64,000 nt of DNA, taken from the NCBI RefSeq assembly GCF_020520425.1, contig NC_079487.1, forward strand, positions 104,504,141-104,568,140, in the 5' to 3' direction. Position numbers and translations under genes: made by a program. Source of the DNA: Spinacia oleracea (lineage: Eukaryota > Streptophyta > Magnoliopsida > Caryophyllales > Amaranthaceae). The first letter of the stretch is position 1. Every line of letters begins with the position of its first letter. Below the pieces are notes generated by a model. That model searched no databases. It was not told the DNA's origin and was given only the letters and a program-made list of their open reading frames with translations. Below are positions 1 through 10,568 of the stretch, in pieces.

Positions 1-1482
1 GAGTCAGTTAAAATTCAGCTCGGGTTCACTCTCGAACACGGGTTAAGATTGAGTCAATTACTGATTTGGTCATCTCTAAATATTCAAACGTAAAAGGTCG
101 AGTCACTAACTATGTAGTAAAAATTGGGTTAAGGTAATTGTCGATTTGTTAGGTAACGAATCGAGTTTAGATCATGGTTCAGTCGGATCTGTTCGGTTAT
201 TGGGTCATCTTTCGATCGGGTGTCGGGTTCCAGTTCAGATCATGACTACAATTTTCTTATGTATGAACCACAAAAAATGGCAAAAAATGTAGTGTATTTA
301 GTGTAAAAAAATGATGCGATATTTTCCGGAACGGATGAATTATGTAACTTTCACAAATATGGTTCAAGTAAAAAGGCTGAGGAAGTATAACGGACATCGT
401 CAATTTTTACAAATATGTTAATGTACTAGTTTGACTGCTAATATATGTACACAAATATTAATAATTACTCCGTATTTAAAATCATTTCGCATAATACTTT
501 TTTTTAATATTATTTTAAAAAACATAGAAAAAGTTAATGTGTTGACTATTCTCAAACGAAGGGAGGGCGATCCGTGGACTATGGACCGTGGTGCACATAG
601 AGCATGGTGCACCAAAAGAACATATGTGCATAGGCAAAAGAACATGACACTACGGCAAAAGAAGTGTGATTCACCATGACACTACGGCACAATGGTCCAC
701 CTTCTAAATTGCAAAGGGAGTGTGTGATTCCATTTCACTCTTTCATTTTTTATTTTTGTTTTTGTTCAGCGTAAATGTTTTCTCTTTTCTTTTATCCTTT
801 ACTTTTTAACTTTCAAACAATTTTATTATTATTAGAAATTAGTAAATAATTTTCTACCTAAAATAAAACCGAGTTAAGTTGTAAAATTAATTAAATTTTG
901 AAATTTTAATTTTGAAAATTATTATAAATAAATAAAGTCGGAATATTAAACCTTCCAAGCAGTCCAAACCCGAGTCAACACCTCCGGCATGATGGTTGAG
1001 CAACGTTGGGAAGGCGGCTGCGTCAAGGAGGGGGGAGAGGATATAAGGGAAGGAAAGAGTTATTGCGATGATGGGTTGTTAGGGAGCGGGAGGAGAGAGA
1101 ACTTTGCGACCACAGAGGGCTCTGTGAGGGTGAAGAGGGTAGAGGAGGTTTTGCGTGATTGTGATGGTAATTGCGCGACTGGACATTGATTATAGATGGC
1201 GAATATGGAATTTGGACGTTGATGGCAGGGTGGTGTTGGTTTGCAATGAATTATATTTTGTATACTAGTATTACATGTTCAACAAATAAATAAGTAAGGA
1301 AAGTCATGGAATTGGTTTAGTTGTTTTGTCCTTGAATTTGGGAGTTTGGGTATGCAGAGATTTTGGTTTCATTTACCCTTGACCTCATTTACCATTCTTT
1401 CTCATTTTAAATAATTTTTCTTTAATAAACTGGCAAAAAATATGAACTCTTTTTAAATTGCGAAATTTGAGCAGATATTTGG
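1..1482. other. Intergenic, no gene recognised
   Basis: I see no open reading frame with a recognisable domain and no clear transposon ends here. The stretch is AT-rich and includes a purine-rich patch around 985-1190, whose short reading frame looks like chance. Short local repeats on the theme of tggtgcac and cactacggca occur near 590-690. Confidence 0.6.
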
Positions 1483-2079
1483 GAGGTTAGGTGGCCTTTG
1501 TGCCAAATAAGCCCCATAACTTAGGTCTTGTGTACAATTTAACCCATTTACTTTCAATGGTAGCAAAACAACCTCATACCTTTTATCATTAGTACAATTA
1601 ACCCGCGCATGACATTTTCCATCCAAATTAAACTTGAAAGCCGGTAATCTTTTTAATTTCGACGAAAAACAACCATAAATTAACAATATACAAATTTTTG
1701 TACATTCCTAGAATCGGTAATCTCTTCCCACATTTAAGTCAATTTTTCTCTCCATCAACCTCTTTCTCTTTCCTCTAAATCAATCATGCTCTCCATCACC
1801 CTCTCTCTCCTCTCGATGATCATCGATTCACCACAGCCGACCTCGTCGCCCCTATAACTATTGTTGAAGTTTTTTTTTCTAGATTTACTATAGGTTGCCA
1901 ACTTTTTATTAGCTATTGTATTTGTTAATGTAATTTGATATAGAGTAAATGATGTTAGGATTAGTGTGCATATACAACCTTTATCATGAAGATATGAGAG
2001 AGAATAAAGGAGGTTGAAGATGATAAATTGATACTGTGAGAGTTGGGTGAAAGAGTCAGAGAGGGTTAATATATAGTAT

Positions 2080-2205
2080 TTCATTTCATGTAAATTTCAT
2101 ATACTTAAAAATTTATGTAGAGTAGTTCATTTCATGTAAATTTCATATACTTAAAAATTTATGTAGAGTATTTCATTTCATGTAAATTTCATATACTTAA
2201 AAATT
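2080..2205. repeat. 46-bp tandem repeat, about 2.8 copies
   Basis: The unit begins ttcatttcatgtaaattt, with copies starting at 2080, 2126 and 2172, an exact 46-bp period. Copies are nearly identical, so the expansion is recent relative to the surrounding element. Confidence 0.9.
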
Positions 2206-2225
2206 TAGAAATGGAGCATGTACAA

Positions 2226-2278
2226 GACTTGAACCCGCGACCTCACATATAAACAATAAAGTGTTTACCATTGAGCTA
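2226..2278 (-). other. tRNA-like module with box A and box B
   Basis: On the minus strand a box A-like tagctcaatgg (2268-2278) is followed by a box B-like gggttcaagtc (2226-2236), at tRNA-like spacing. No full cloverleaf could be drawn, so I do not call a tRNA gene. It may be a tRNA-derived relic or a cryptic RNA polymerase III promoter inside a DNA transposon. Confidence 0.5.
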
Positions 2279-2390
2279 CAACACGTTACATGCTATCATT
2301 GTAAAAAAAAATACTAATAAATATAATAAAAATGGAATTCATTACTAACATTTTCAAATAACAATAATATAAATGTTACTAATGCAGTAA

Positions 2391-2419
2391 CCGGGGCATC
2401 GCCCGGGCCTAAAAACTAG
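2391..2419 (+). mobile_element. Helitron-like 3' terminus
   Basis: A GC-rich hairpin (stem ccggg at 2391-2395 with cccgg at 2402-2406) is followed about 10 bp later by CTAG at 2416-2419 and then a T. This is the usual Helitron 3' end (hairpin, CTRR, insertion before T). A candidate 5' end is the TC after an A near 1719-1720, but I cannot confirm it. Confidence 0.5.
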
Positions 2420-2621
2420 TTCAGACTAAAAAATGGCCGGATAATATTACCAAGTAATTAATTGCACAATTTATAAAGGTGTGAGGCTAATTTGCTTTAA
2501 TTAAAATTGAAGGGGTTTAATTGCATACAAGACCTAAGTTATGGGGCTTATTTACTACATATCCCGAGGTTAAGTATACTATTTTCAAATAGCAATTTTT
2601 TTAACTTCATAGAAAAAAGAG

Positions 2622-3593
2622 GGTTAAATTGTTTTTTTACCACCTAAAATAATAGATAAATTGTTTTTTTACCACCTAAAATAATAAAAACTAGATTTTA
2701 GCCCGTGCGATGCACGGTTTCTATTAATGTTTTACGTTAAAATAAAACTCCTATATATATCAACTGCTATATTTTATATATTAGATTAGATTGGTTTTTT
2801 TTATTTATTTTGGATTTAATTTCATTTTAGATTTATTTTTTAATTATTATAGTGTTTGATTTTGGATGAAATTGTATATAAGAAATATTAATAATTAATT
2901 AATAAAAATATCTACGTGGCACCTAATTATTTATCTACATGGCATTCGACTTTTTAATTCAAAAATAAATTAGAAATCTTATTTCGGATTGAATTTTATT
3001 TTAGATTAATGTTTGATTTTGGATGGTTTTTATTTTAGATTTATTTTTTAATAGTTAGAGCGTTTGATTTTGGATGGAATTGAATATATTAGTAATTAAT
3101 TAATTAATTTAAATATCTACATGGCACCTAATTAATTATCTACGTGGCACTCGATTTTTTTAATTCAAAATAAATTAGAAATCTTATTTTTCATTGGCCG
3201 AAACCATTAGTAATCCTAGGTGTCACTCTAATATTTCAGCAAATATGCCTCCTTTATATATATATATATTAGATTGTTTTTTACCACCTAAAAATAAAAT
3301 AAAAATTGTCTTTTACCACCTCTTAACAACAAAATAGATGAAAACGTTATGTAAATTAATGGGAAGTAAGGGAAAAGTATAGCTTATATACATAAAAATT
3401 GTGGGACAAGAGAAGGAAGTAAAAAATATAGTCGTTGAAATAGGATCGCATAACGTTTTCGTCCACAATTTCGGTCAAGAGGTGGTAAAAAACAATTTTT
3501 ATTTTATTTTTAGGTGGTAAAAACAATTTTTATTTTTTTAGGTGGTAAAAAACAATTTATCAATTTTTCAGATGGTAAAAGCCTATTTACCCC
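2622..3593. mobile_element. MITE with repeated 'ttttaccacct' arms, probably Mutator type
   Basis: Inverted arms run inward from both ends and repeat the word ttttaccacct on the left and its complement aggtggtaaaa on the right. The arms continue to an inverted pair gaaaacgttatg / cataacgttttc near 3340-3460. An 8-bp direct repeat aaaaagag flanks it at 2614-2621 and 3594-3601. No coding capacity is seen. About 60% of its present length is a Helitron nested in the left arm. Confidence 0.7.
2691..3273 (-). mobile_element. Non-autonomous Helitron, complete ends
   Basis: Read on the minus strand it starts TCTAATATAT at 3273 and ends with a hairpin (ccgtgcatcgcacgg, 2703-2717) followed by CTAAAATCTAG at 2691. 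The host base before the 5' end is A and the base after the 3' end is T, the canonical Helitron insertion site. The interior contains an imperfect duplication of about 200 bp and no helicase gene. It sits inside the left arm of the surrounding MITE, so it is the younger insertion. Confidence 0.8.
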
Positions 3594-3763
3594 AAAAAGA
3601 GTTCACCAACAAAATAAAAATAGGAAATTAGTAAATGTAGACATGCAAAAAACGTTGAAAATACTTTGATAATCAATAGGCATCTTCTCTCTAAAAAATC
3701 CGAGATCCCTTCTCTCTAGAATTCCTAGAGCCCTCCATCCCCCCCCTCCCTGCTCTACTTTTA

Positions 3764-4960
3764 ATGGCAAAGTCACCTTCTCGTATGGGTATTATAATCC
3801 CCTACTCAAACCACGACACTCCTCCCCTCTCGGAAAAATACCTTTTATCTGTAGTAGGGAGAGTGGTTGATTACAGAAGCTTTTCAGAATCTCAAATTCA
3901 GCTATGGGTGACCCAATTTTGGTCAACAAATGGCCCGATTGAAGTGCAAAAGGCTTTGCAATTGAAGGACACGTTCTTCTTCTTCTGCAACAATATTGAG
4001 GACAGGGATAATCTTCTAAATGTTGGAACTGCGTCTTTTAAAGGTGCTCTGTTTGTTTTCAAAGGATGGTCAATTGGGGCATCCATCTCCACCATTGATT
4101 TCAATGAAGCTTACTTCTGGATAAAGGTCGAAGGCATCCCTACTCCGGAGAACGAGTTACATGTAGCCAGAAGAGCTTTGGAGAGAATTGGAAGAGTATT
4201 AAAAGTTGATGAAAACTCCCGGTCGGAGGGACTAAAGAATCACATTAGAGCAAAACTAATCATCCAAATTGAGAAAGTTATTGTCCCAGGATACTATTAC
4301 GAGTATAGGCCAGACCATTACAAATGGGTATACTTTCGATATGAAGGCATTTTCAACTTCTGCCAAAATTGTGGAAAAGTAGGTCATCGACGCCCACACT
4401 GCCGAGTACCGGAAAATCAAGGGAAAGCGGAAATCGAGAGTCGACTCAAGGGCATCTGTGGTCTAAACTTTGATTTCATGGCTGAGCAACCTAATCCGCC
4501 CCTCTACACCAAACGAATCATGGGTCTAGAAGACGTGGAAAGATTCAGAACCTCTAGAGTCCAATTGCGAAACCCCCATGGTAACAGGCAAGATCGCGAC
4601 CCCCCATCGCCACCGAAGGACGACAGTTCCGATGACAATTCAGACACCTCATCGAAAAATTCATTCAATCCGGGTCGATCTCCTCCAAGTCAGAATAGGA
4701 AAGGGAAAAGAATTAGGTTATGGGAGGATGAGGGTTCCTCCTCTCCGAGAAGGAAAAGGTCGAGGCCCGCACATGTAGGCGACAGTAACCACCACCGTTT
4801 GACTCTCCTCCAACGCCGAGGGATACAAACACCACTTGATGTGTCTATCCCCGCAAGAAATATGATTTCCGATGATGATTATGTCAGTCTTATCCCTGTT
4901 GGTGGCCCCCCTTACCGGAAGATTCTCTTCAGCCACCTGAGCGCTCCCAACGGGAAATAG
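3764..4960 (+). CDS. LINE ORF1 protein, DUF4283 and zinc knuckle
   Basis: This 398-residue frame is the nucleic-acid chaperone-like first protein of a plant L1 LINE. The N-terminal half (about residues 20-185) has the DUF4283 pattern, with the typical IDFNEAYFWIKVEGIP-like stretch near residues 112-126. A CCHC zinc knuckle follows at about residues 205-218 (CQNCGKVGHRRPHC). The C-terminal third is basic and serine-rich, as expected for an RNA-binding tail. The frame closes with TAG at 4958-4960, and related reading frames continue downstream in other phases, so ORF1 was probably longer originally. It belongs to the LINE and is not a host gene. Confidence 0.9.
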   Translation: MAKSPSRMGIIIPYSNHDTPPLSEKYLLSVVGRVVDYRSFSESQIQLWVTQFWSTNGPIEVQKALQLKDTFFFFCNNIEDRDNLLNVGTASFKGALFVFKGWSIGASISTIDFNEAYFWIKVEGIPTPENELHVARRALERIGRVLKVDENSRSEGLKNHIRAKLIIQIEKVIVPGYYYEYRPDHYKWVYFRYEGIFNFCQNCGKVGHRRPHCRVPENQGKAEIESRLKGICGLNFDFMAEQPNPPLYTKRIMGLEDVERFRTSRVQLRNPHGNRQDRDPPSPPKDDSSDDNSDTSSKNSFNPGRSPPSQNRKGKRIRLWEDEGSSSPRRKRSRPAHVGDSNHHRLTLLQRRGIQTPLDVSIPARNMISDDDYVSLIPVGGPPYRKILFSHLSAPNGK

Positions 4961-4965
4961 CATCA

Positions 4966-5445
4966 ATGGCTCCACCTACTCCAACGGTAAACCCAACCTT
5001 ATCAGTGTTCATGGGTGGGCTACCCGATAGCCCTATCTCACCAATTGCTGAGTCATCGGGTCTGGTCAATACATGGTTGGGATCACTGTTCAGCATTGAT
5101 AATATTGTCTACAACAAGTACAACTCCCTTGAGACCCTTGCCTCCTATTCTGCGGAAATTCACCAGGTATTTATTCCAATCCCAACCAATATGTACTTTC
5201 CCATTATGGAAATGAGCTGTGTTACTTCCAGTGTTGACTGTTATTCCGATAAATTTCCAATTTTCAACTGCCAGACCCAAATGGCATTAAGTGTTATTTT
5301 CTCTGTTGACTGGAGTCTTACCCCATCCATAAGTAAGGAATTTGGTATGTGCTGTTACTCCCTTTCTACTATCCAAAGTGACTGTCAATTAATATACCCC
5401 CCATATCCTTATGCCAACATCCAACCACCCAACAATTCCATTTAA
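4966..5445 (+). pseudogene. LINE ORF1 middle section, frame-shifted remnant
   Basis: This 159-residue frame lies between the zinc-knuckle part and the acidic C-terminal part of ORF1, in a third phase. It is proline- and serine-rich with no domain I recognise. The region 5446-5585 after it has stops in all useful phases. I read it as a decayed linker of ORF1, though it could be ordinary 3' sequence of a shorter ORF1. Confidence 0.4.
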
Positions 5446-5585
5446 AGAACTACCACTACCACTCCCCCCTTAGCTTTAATGGTCCCCCTATAAGTACACA
5501 TATCTACTTCTCTGTCACTTACCCCCCAAACATCTTTATCCCCCTCTTTTTTCGGAAGCTTAATCATTAATACCCCACCACAACA

Positions 5586-6534
5586 ATGGAACTATCACTC
5601 GAAATTCCTTCTCCTCGTGTGAGCATTGACTACTCTTCTGAGTTACCCCCTTTGGTAATTCCAGAGCAAAATAGACTTTACCTCTGTTCGAACCCACTTC
5701 TAGACCCATTTAAACCAAAATCGACCACTAATGATCCATGGACCCATTCTGTCGAGGTTCAATTTGGCACAATTCCATCCACCTCCACAATCATAGTCAC
5801 TACTACTCCAAAATGTGTGGACCCAAGCCCAATCCCTGACCCAACTAAGGTGGAAACCACACCAATCAGCCCATCTCACTCTTCTACCCAAAAGAATCAG
5901 ATTTCAACTGATGTTCTCCCCGCCAAAACCCGATCCATCTCCATCTGCAAAGACTCGTGTTCATCCAGTGACTTAAACTCCACAAAAATTTTATCCAATC
6001 TTCCCTTACCTCCCCCACCATCTCCAGAAGCACCACTCTCCCCAATCTCTGTGAACTCCTTTGCTACAGCTCCTTCCTCAATTCACTCAGAGGAGCTTGA
6101 TGAAATCTTGGCCTTTAAGCTAATGGGGACCGACTCTGACTCGTCGAACCTGTCTGATATATCATCCTCGGAAATTGAGCCGGAGTATTATAACCATGAG
6201 GAAAAAAAGCAACTTTACAAGAAGAGGGCTGGAATGAGGCTTTATGATGACGGCCCGAGAAGGAAGAAGTGGAGGTCGTCGGTTTTCAGAGACCTGCAAG
6301 AGAGTATTCTTGGAAGAATAGCAGATCATGCTGCACCGGCTGAACCTATTTCGCTCAAAAGAGCGATAAACTGTGAAACAAACCACCCTCCGAGGAAAGA
6401 TGGAGAAGGGAGTTCTTCCTCACCATGGAAGAAGTTGAAGGCTCAACTGAAATATAAAGGGAAGGGTAAGTTCAAGTTTGGTCTGAGTCAAGAGGACGAC
6501 CTGTGGGAAAAATTGTCAGATGTTGAGGAAGCAG
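5586..6534 (+). pseudogene. LINE ORF1 C-terminal section, interrupted by CACTA
   Basis: The open frame from 5586 is proline/serine-rich at first and then charged (residues 190-310 rich in K, R, E, D). It reads straight into the CACTA terminus at 6535. The residues after 6535 are encoded by transposon ends, not by the LINE. Skipping the CACTA element and one copy of its 3-bp duplication, the same phase continues at 10486 to the stop at 10566-10568. The insertion therefore broke a frame that was open at this point. Confidence 0.75.
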
Positions 6535-6549
6535 CACTAGTAGAAAAAA

Positions 6550-6900
6550 TACCTGTTGAGGGGGGCATTTTGGGCCTATTGAGGCGAACAAGGCCCGCTT
6601 CGACAGACGGGGCTTCAACAGCTCAGTGAGCTATTGAGGCGGGCTTTGTTCGCCTCAACAGCTCATCTGTTGTGGGGGGCTTTCAAAAGCCCCCCTCAAC
6701 AGCCCAAATCCAAAGGAAAAAAAAGGACCTGTTGTGGGGGGCATTACCAAAAGCCCGCCTCAACAGACACCTCTGTTGAGGCTCACTTCTTAAATGCCCC
6801 CCACAACAGACCTGTATTTTTGCGCCAATACCTGTACATTGGCGCCATAAATTCATATGTTGTTGAGGCGTACATTAAAAGCCCCCTTCAACAACATTAA
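6550..6900. repeat. CACTA left subterminal repeats
   Basis: About ten copies, in both orientations, of a motif like tgttgaggggggc or gcccccctcaaca lie within 350 bp of the left TIR. Subterminal arrays of this kind bind the CACTA-encoded DNA-binding protein. The frame that crosses this stretch is an accident of the repeats. Confidence 0.85.
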
Positions 6901-7524
6901 TTTTATTTTCAAATTCTTTTAAAATATAAAATAGGTGGCAATAACCAAATCTAGATATATACTCCATTGAGTATTGAAACCTGTACACCAATCAACACCA
7001 AAATAGCAAAGATACGAATCTGCTTATCTTTGATAAATATAATAAATCATTACATTAACTTCTTTTACATTAACCCAACAGAGCAAAGCGTATATATAGT
7101 ACGTACGTTTACCATTTTTCTCTAGTCTAACAAATTACAACTAATATTAACAACTAAAGACAAAAGGCTAGAGAGCTAATCTAACAAATTTCTCTAATCC
7201 AACCACTTAGGCCCCTTTAGATCATGCATTACAAAGCTTAATTAAGGCCGTGTTGACTTTATTCCAATCGACTCGATCCCTGAAATTGGAAGGAGAATAT
7301 ATATGAGTACCAAAGTTTACACTCACGATATTATCTTTACATTCCACTGAAGCATAAAATTAAAAGATATAGTTGCAGACTATAGAGATAATTAAGTTGT
7401 TGAAAACCATGCAACTAAACATGTACTTCTAATTGCTCTGTGAGCATTCAAGCTAGTGTCCGGGAAAGCTGATGCCTGTCAAACCAAGATTAGTTGGTGG
7501 AACAACTCTAATTTAGACATATCT

Positions 7525-7745
7525 AATGCATATTAATCCTGTAATAAGAATCAAATGAGTCCTTAGGTTCTTTAGTTCAAAGTTGAGAGCGAAAATGTCA
7601 TTTTAGCTCTAAACATGACCTGTAACGACCTAATGAGCCTTAAATGTGCATAAATAGATTCAAATGAGTTTTAGAAAGTTAAAATAATGCATATTAGTCA
7701 TGTAATAAGAATCAAATGAGTCCTTAGTTTCTTTAGTTCTAAGTG
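7525..7745. repeat. Direct repeat pair inside the CACTA element
   Basis: A segment of about 55 bp (core tcaaatgagtccttag) occurs at about 7527-7583 and again at about 7687-7742 with few differences. I see no gene in the surrounding 6900-8100. Confidence 0.7.
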
Positions 7746-8267
7746 CAGTATTTTCTTTAAAATAGAAATAGAATCCTGGAGCCTGTGAGTTTAACTACGA
7801 TTGGCTGTACCGCCAACCCGTAGATCCCACATTCTATTGTAGCGAACACTAGTATTTTTTTCTGCTAGTTAATGATGACCAGTTTAACACAAAAAAAGTT
7901 TTGTGTTTTTGAATGGTTTCGGGCACAGAAATATACCAGTCTCGGATTTCGAAAAAATGCCTCAGATCATAGAGATCGAGTGTAACAAAGACAGATTTGA
8001 ATTGCACTGAGAAATTACCACAAAAAAATACAGATACTTTGACAAGACGAGTGATCCGTGATTGAACAATTAGCAAGTTAGAGGTTGCGGTAATCAACTA
8101 CTGAACATTCTGTTCTTTACTGTACTTCCTTAATCTAAACCATACTCTGTATATTTATGGCTATTACTCTGTGGAACAATATCTATAATACTCCATGTTT
8201 AACAGTGGAGTTGGAAAAAACCACCAGACTCAGAGATTCAAGTCATAGTCGGATGGGTCATGGAAGT

Positions 8268-8495
8268 ACATACCTAGCTGCTAAAACACCTCTGCAGCTC
8301 TTCCAGGGCATCATCACCACCTACATACTTGAATTCCATGGAGTTCATCAGCCACACTTTCGCTTCATAGACCTCCTCCATCTCAGTTCTCAGATTTGTC
8401 ACCAACAGTTACCTCAAGAGTAACATAGTACTCGATATATCGTAGCAGTAACCATTTTCAACAGTGTGAACTTCGAACAAATCATTCTGCAAAAA
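8268..8495 (-). pseudogene. Phytocystatin-like fragment, copy A, captured in CACTA
   Basis: On the minus strand an acceptor-like tttttgcag at about 8487-8495 precedes a reading that decays into a cystatin pattern: EYYVTLEVTVGD, then EVYEAKVWLMNSMEFK. Plant cystatins have the strand pattern YYITLEA..., then VYEAKVWVKPW. The frame is broken near the middle and the inhibitory QxVxG loop is not recognisable in this copy. It is about 1.25 kb from a second copy in the same orientation. Confidence 0.65.
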
Positions 8496-8984
8496 TAAAA
8501 CATTCCATCGGTCCATCACTTGTATTCATAAATAGTTCCAAAACATAAAAGAATGTGATATGGAACTAGCTCATCTTCCAGTTTCCATATTCTGCATAAA
8601 AGGAATGCAAAACTAGCATTTGTTAAATTTGGAGTGTTCTTTACTCCACTCCTGCCACTAAAACATTTCAGAAATGAATATTTCAATGAAGGTATCAGAT
8701 GCTATTAGCAAGCCGCGATAACAAGACAAATATAATCAATTTCATCAAAAATTACAGGCTATTGTTGTTTTGACAGTCTTCGGGCATTCAGGAATACAGA
8801 ACCAATGATCAAAAGCTGTATATTCAAGCTTAAAACCAGTGATTAATATCACTGAGAACTGCACAATTATTTTAAGAGCAGGATCATCATCTACCTCTAA
8901 AACTTATCTGTCGAAAATGTGGATTCAGATGACATCAACCATTACAGCAGTCTCACAACGATAAAAACGGCCATCCTATAACGA

Positions 8985-9125
8985 CTTAGAGTGAACCTTG
9001 TCTGAATTAAAAGGTTTTCAACCTCCTTAGGAGGATTTAATCCTAATTTACAACCAATGCACGGTCCATACGCCATGTTCATGCCAAATTCCCTCATTAT
9101 GATCATAATCACGTAAATCACCTGA
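8985..9125 (-). pseudogene. Possible second exon of the captured gene
   Basis: On the minus strand, between an acceptor-like cag near 9121 and a donor-like position near 8995, there is an open stretch including GLNPPKEVENLLIQ. This resembles the first helix of a cystatin-type protein, where an EVENLARFAV-like motif is expected. The match is weak and the exon boundaries are not certain. Confidence 0.3.
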
Positions 9126-9522
9126 GAATTAAAAGTTTACCAATCAAACACTACCATATTTTGCATCTAAACGAAATTTAGAAGGCCAAAACACAACCAA
9201 ATTTGAAAGTTAATCATCAGGACAATATGTCAAAAATCGCAATAAAATGTGAGACATTGAACAACAAATTAGATAAATTTTGTACATAAAAGGCGGTCCA
9301 ATTTGCAAAATGGGAACGAATTCAAAAGTTCAAAAAGGTTGTATTTTTTTTTATCTGGATGTTGACCGTGCATCAAATTTCTCTTGGAAACACTTAATCG
9401 AAAGATTTGATAACATTTTCAGAAATTAATGAAGCATAATTCCAAAATACGAGACAAGAGAAAGTGCAGAGTAAATTCTAAACCGCAGAGGTCAAGGGGA
9501 AAACGTGGTAGTATTGGTGTAT

Positions 9523-9715
9523 ACCTAGCTGCTAAAACCCTCTTCCAGGACATCAGCATCACACACAAACTTGAAGTCCTGCACTTCGGTAGAGTTCATC
9601 AGCCACACTTTCCCTTCATGTCAGTTGTCACCATCAGTTGCTTCAAGAGTAATATAGTACTCTAATATAATACCAGAAACTACCTGTTCCTCAGTGTTTA
9701 CACACAGTGAAATTA
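9523..9715 (-). pseudogene. Phytocystatin fragment, copy B, with QVVSG motif
   Basis: The minus strand encodes NTEEQVVSG followed by EYYITLEATDG, then after one stop EGKVWLMNSTEVQDFK. QVVSG fits the QxVxG papain-binding loop of cystatins, and YYITLEATDG is the next conserved strand. The in-frame stop and missing N-terminal region make it a fragment. Its spacing and flanking sequence match copy A, so the captured piece was duplicated within the transposon. Confidence 0.75.
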
Positions 9716-10254
9716 GGGCAAAGCATAGTACAAAATTAATAAGCTCCATCGCTTATATTCATAAACAAAAATACACAGCGTTAACCAATTAGCAAAATGC
9801 GAATATTCAATGAACATCAGGTTCAGATCTAAGAAACATGAGAACCCAAATCTACAAAAAGAAGATTGAAAAAACAACATAGACCTAAGATATATATACT
9901 CATCATCATTTCAACTTCAACTTCTTTCCATTAGACTCGGCCAAAACCCCAATTTGTAGGTCGCACTCAAGCAGTAAATACTGGAATTCATGGTCTTAGA
10001 AACTGAATCGAATATAAACTAACCTTGACAGATTGTGTGAAACAGAGTCGCGCGGTGGTAGGAAAGACGACGGTCGGGGGAAACTCGCCTTTAGGTGGTG
10101 GTGGAGCCGCGCGGTGAGGAAGGTGGTGGTGATGATGGTGGTGGTGGAGCCGCGCGGTGAGGAGAGCAGCGAACTCGAACTCCTTCAGATGCGTTTGCGT
10201 TGGAATAGAAGGTTTAGGGTGAGAAAATTATGTTTTAATTGTTTTAAATCTTGT

Positions 10255-10474
10255 GAAGCCCTGTTGAAGCGAACAAACATAAGCCCGCCCCTTTAGCTAG
10301 TGTCTATTGAGGGGGGCAATTAAAAGCCCCCTTCAACAACTTCTATAGAAGCGAACACCCGAAAAGCCCCCCTCAACCTGTTATTAAAATGTTTGACCCG
10401 CGTTGACCAAGTGGTTATTGAGGCGCGCTTATGTATGCCCCACTCAACAAGGGGGCTACAATAGGGGTTTTTTC
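10255..10474. repeat. CACTA right subterminal repeats
   Basis: Copies of the same ttgaggggggc / gcccccttcaac motif as at the left end recur between about 10258 and 10460. They support 6535-10482 being one element and not two unrelated ends. Confidence 0.85.
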
Positions 10475-10485
10475 CACTAGTGCAG

Positions 10486-10568
10486 AGGGCAAGGAAAAGA
10501 TGACAGTGATCAATATCCTCAAACTGAAGAGCGCGGTGAGCCAGAATCAGCCTCGGGTTCTTAAATGA
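10486..10568 (+). pseudogene. LINE ORF1 3' tail, overlapping ORF2 start
   Basis: This is the continuation of the ORF1 frame that ends at 6534. It encodes about 27 residues and stops with TGA at 10566-10568. The ORF2 start codon is at 10565-10567, so stop and start overlap as ATGA. Such an overlap suggests ORF2 was translated by termination and re-initiation, although this is inferred from arrangement alone. Confidence 0.75.

Larger units (their letters stand above)
1490..2565. mobile_element. Long-TIR DNA transposon, Mutator-like, non-autonomous
   Basis: The ends are inverted copies of each other. The arm near 1508-1545 (core aaataagccccataactta) recurs in reverse complement near 2520-2555, and weaker inverted similarity continues inward for about 100 bp. 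The 7-bp word gaggtta flanks it directly at 1483-1489 and 2566-2572. Long TIRs with a 7-9 bp duplication fit Mutator-like elements, but the outermost TIR bases are diverged, so the exact ends are uncertain by a few bases. No transposase is visible. The interior holds a 46-bp tandem repeat, a tRNA-like module and a Helitron-like 3' terminus. Confidence 0.6.
6535..10482. mobile_element. CACTA (En/Spm-type) transposon, non-autonomous
   Basis: The left end is cactagtagaaaaaa and the right end is the reverse complement of cactagtggaaaaaa, giving a 15-bp TIR with one mismatch. A 3-bp duplication, cag, flanks it at 6532-6534 and 10483-10485, as CACTA elements require. Both ends carry arrays of subterminal repeats. 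I find no transposase (TNPD or TNPA type) in its 3,948 bp, so it depends on another element. The middle carries minus-strand fragments of a cystatin gene. Confidence 0.93.

Noticed and set aside
6602-6900. Frames continuing from LINE ORF1 into the CACTA left end
   Set aside because: The residues are encoded by subterminal repeats of the transposon.
10033-10296. 87-residue plus-strand frame with VVV and GG runs
   Set aside because: Driven by a ggtggtgg simple repeat and running into the CACTA subterminal repeats.
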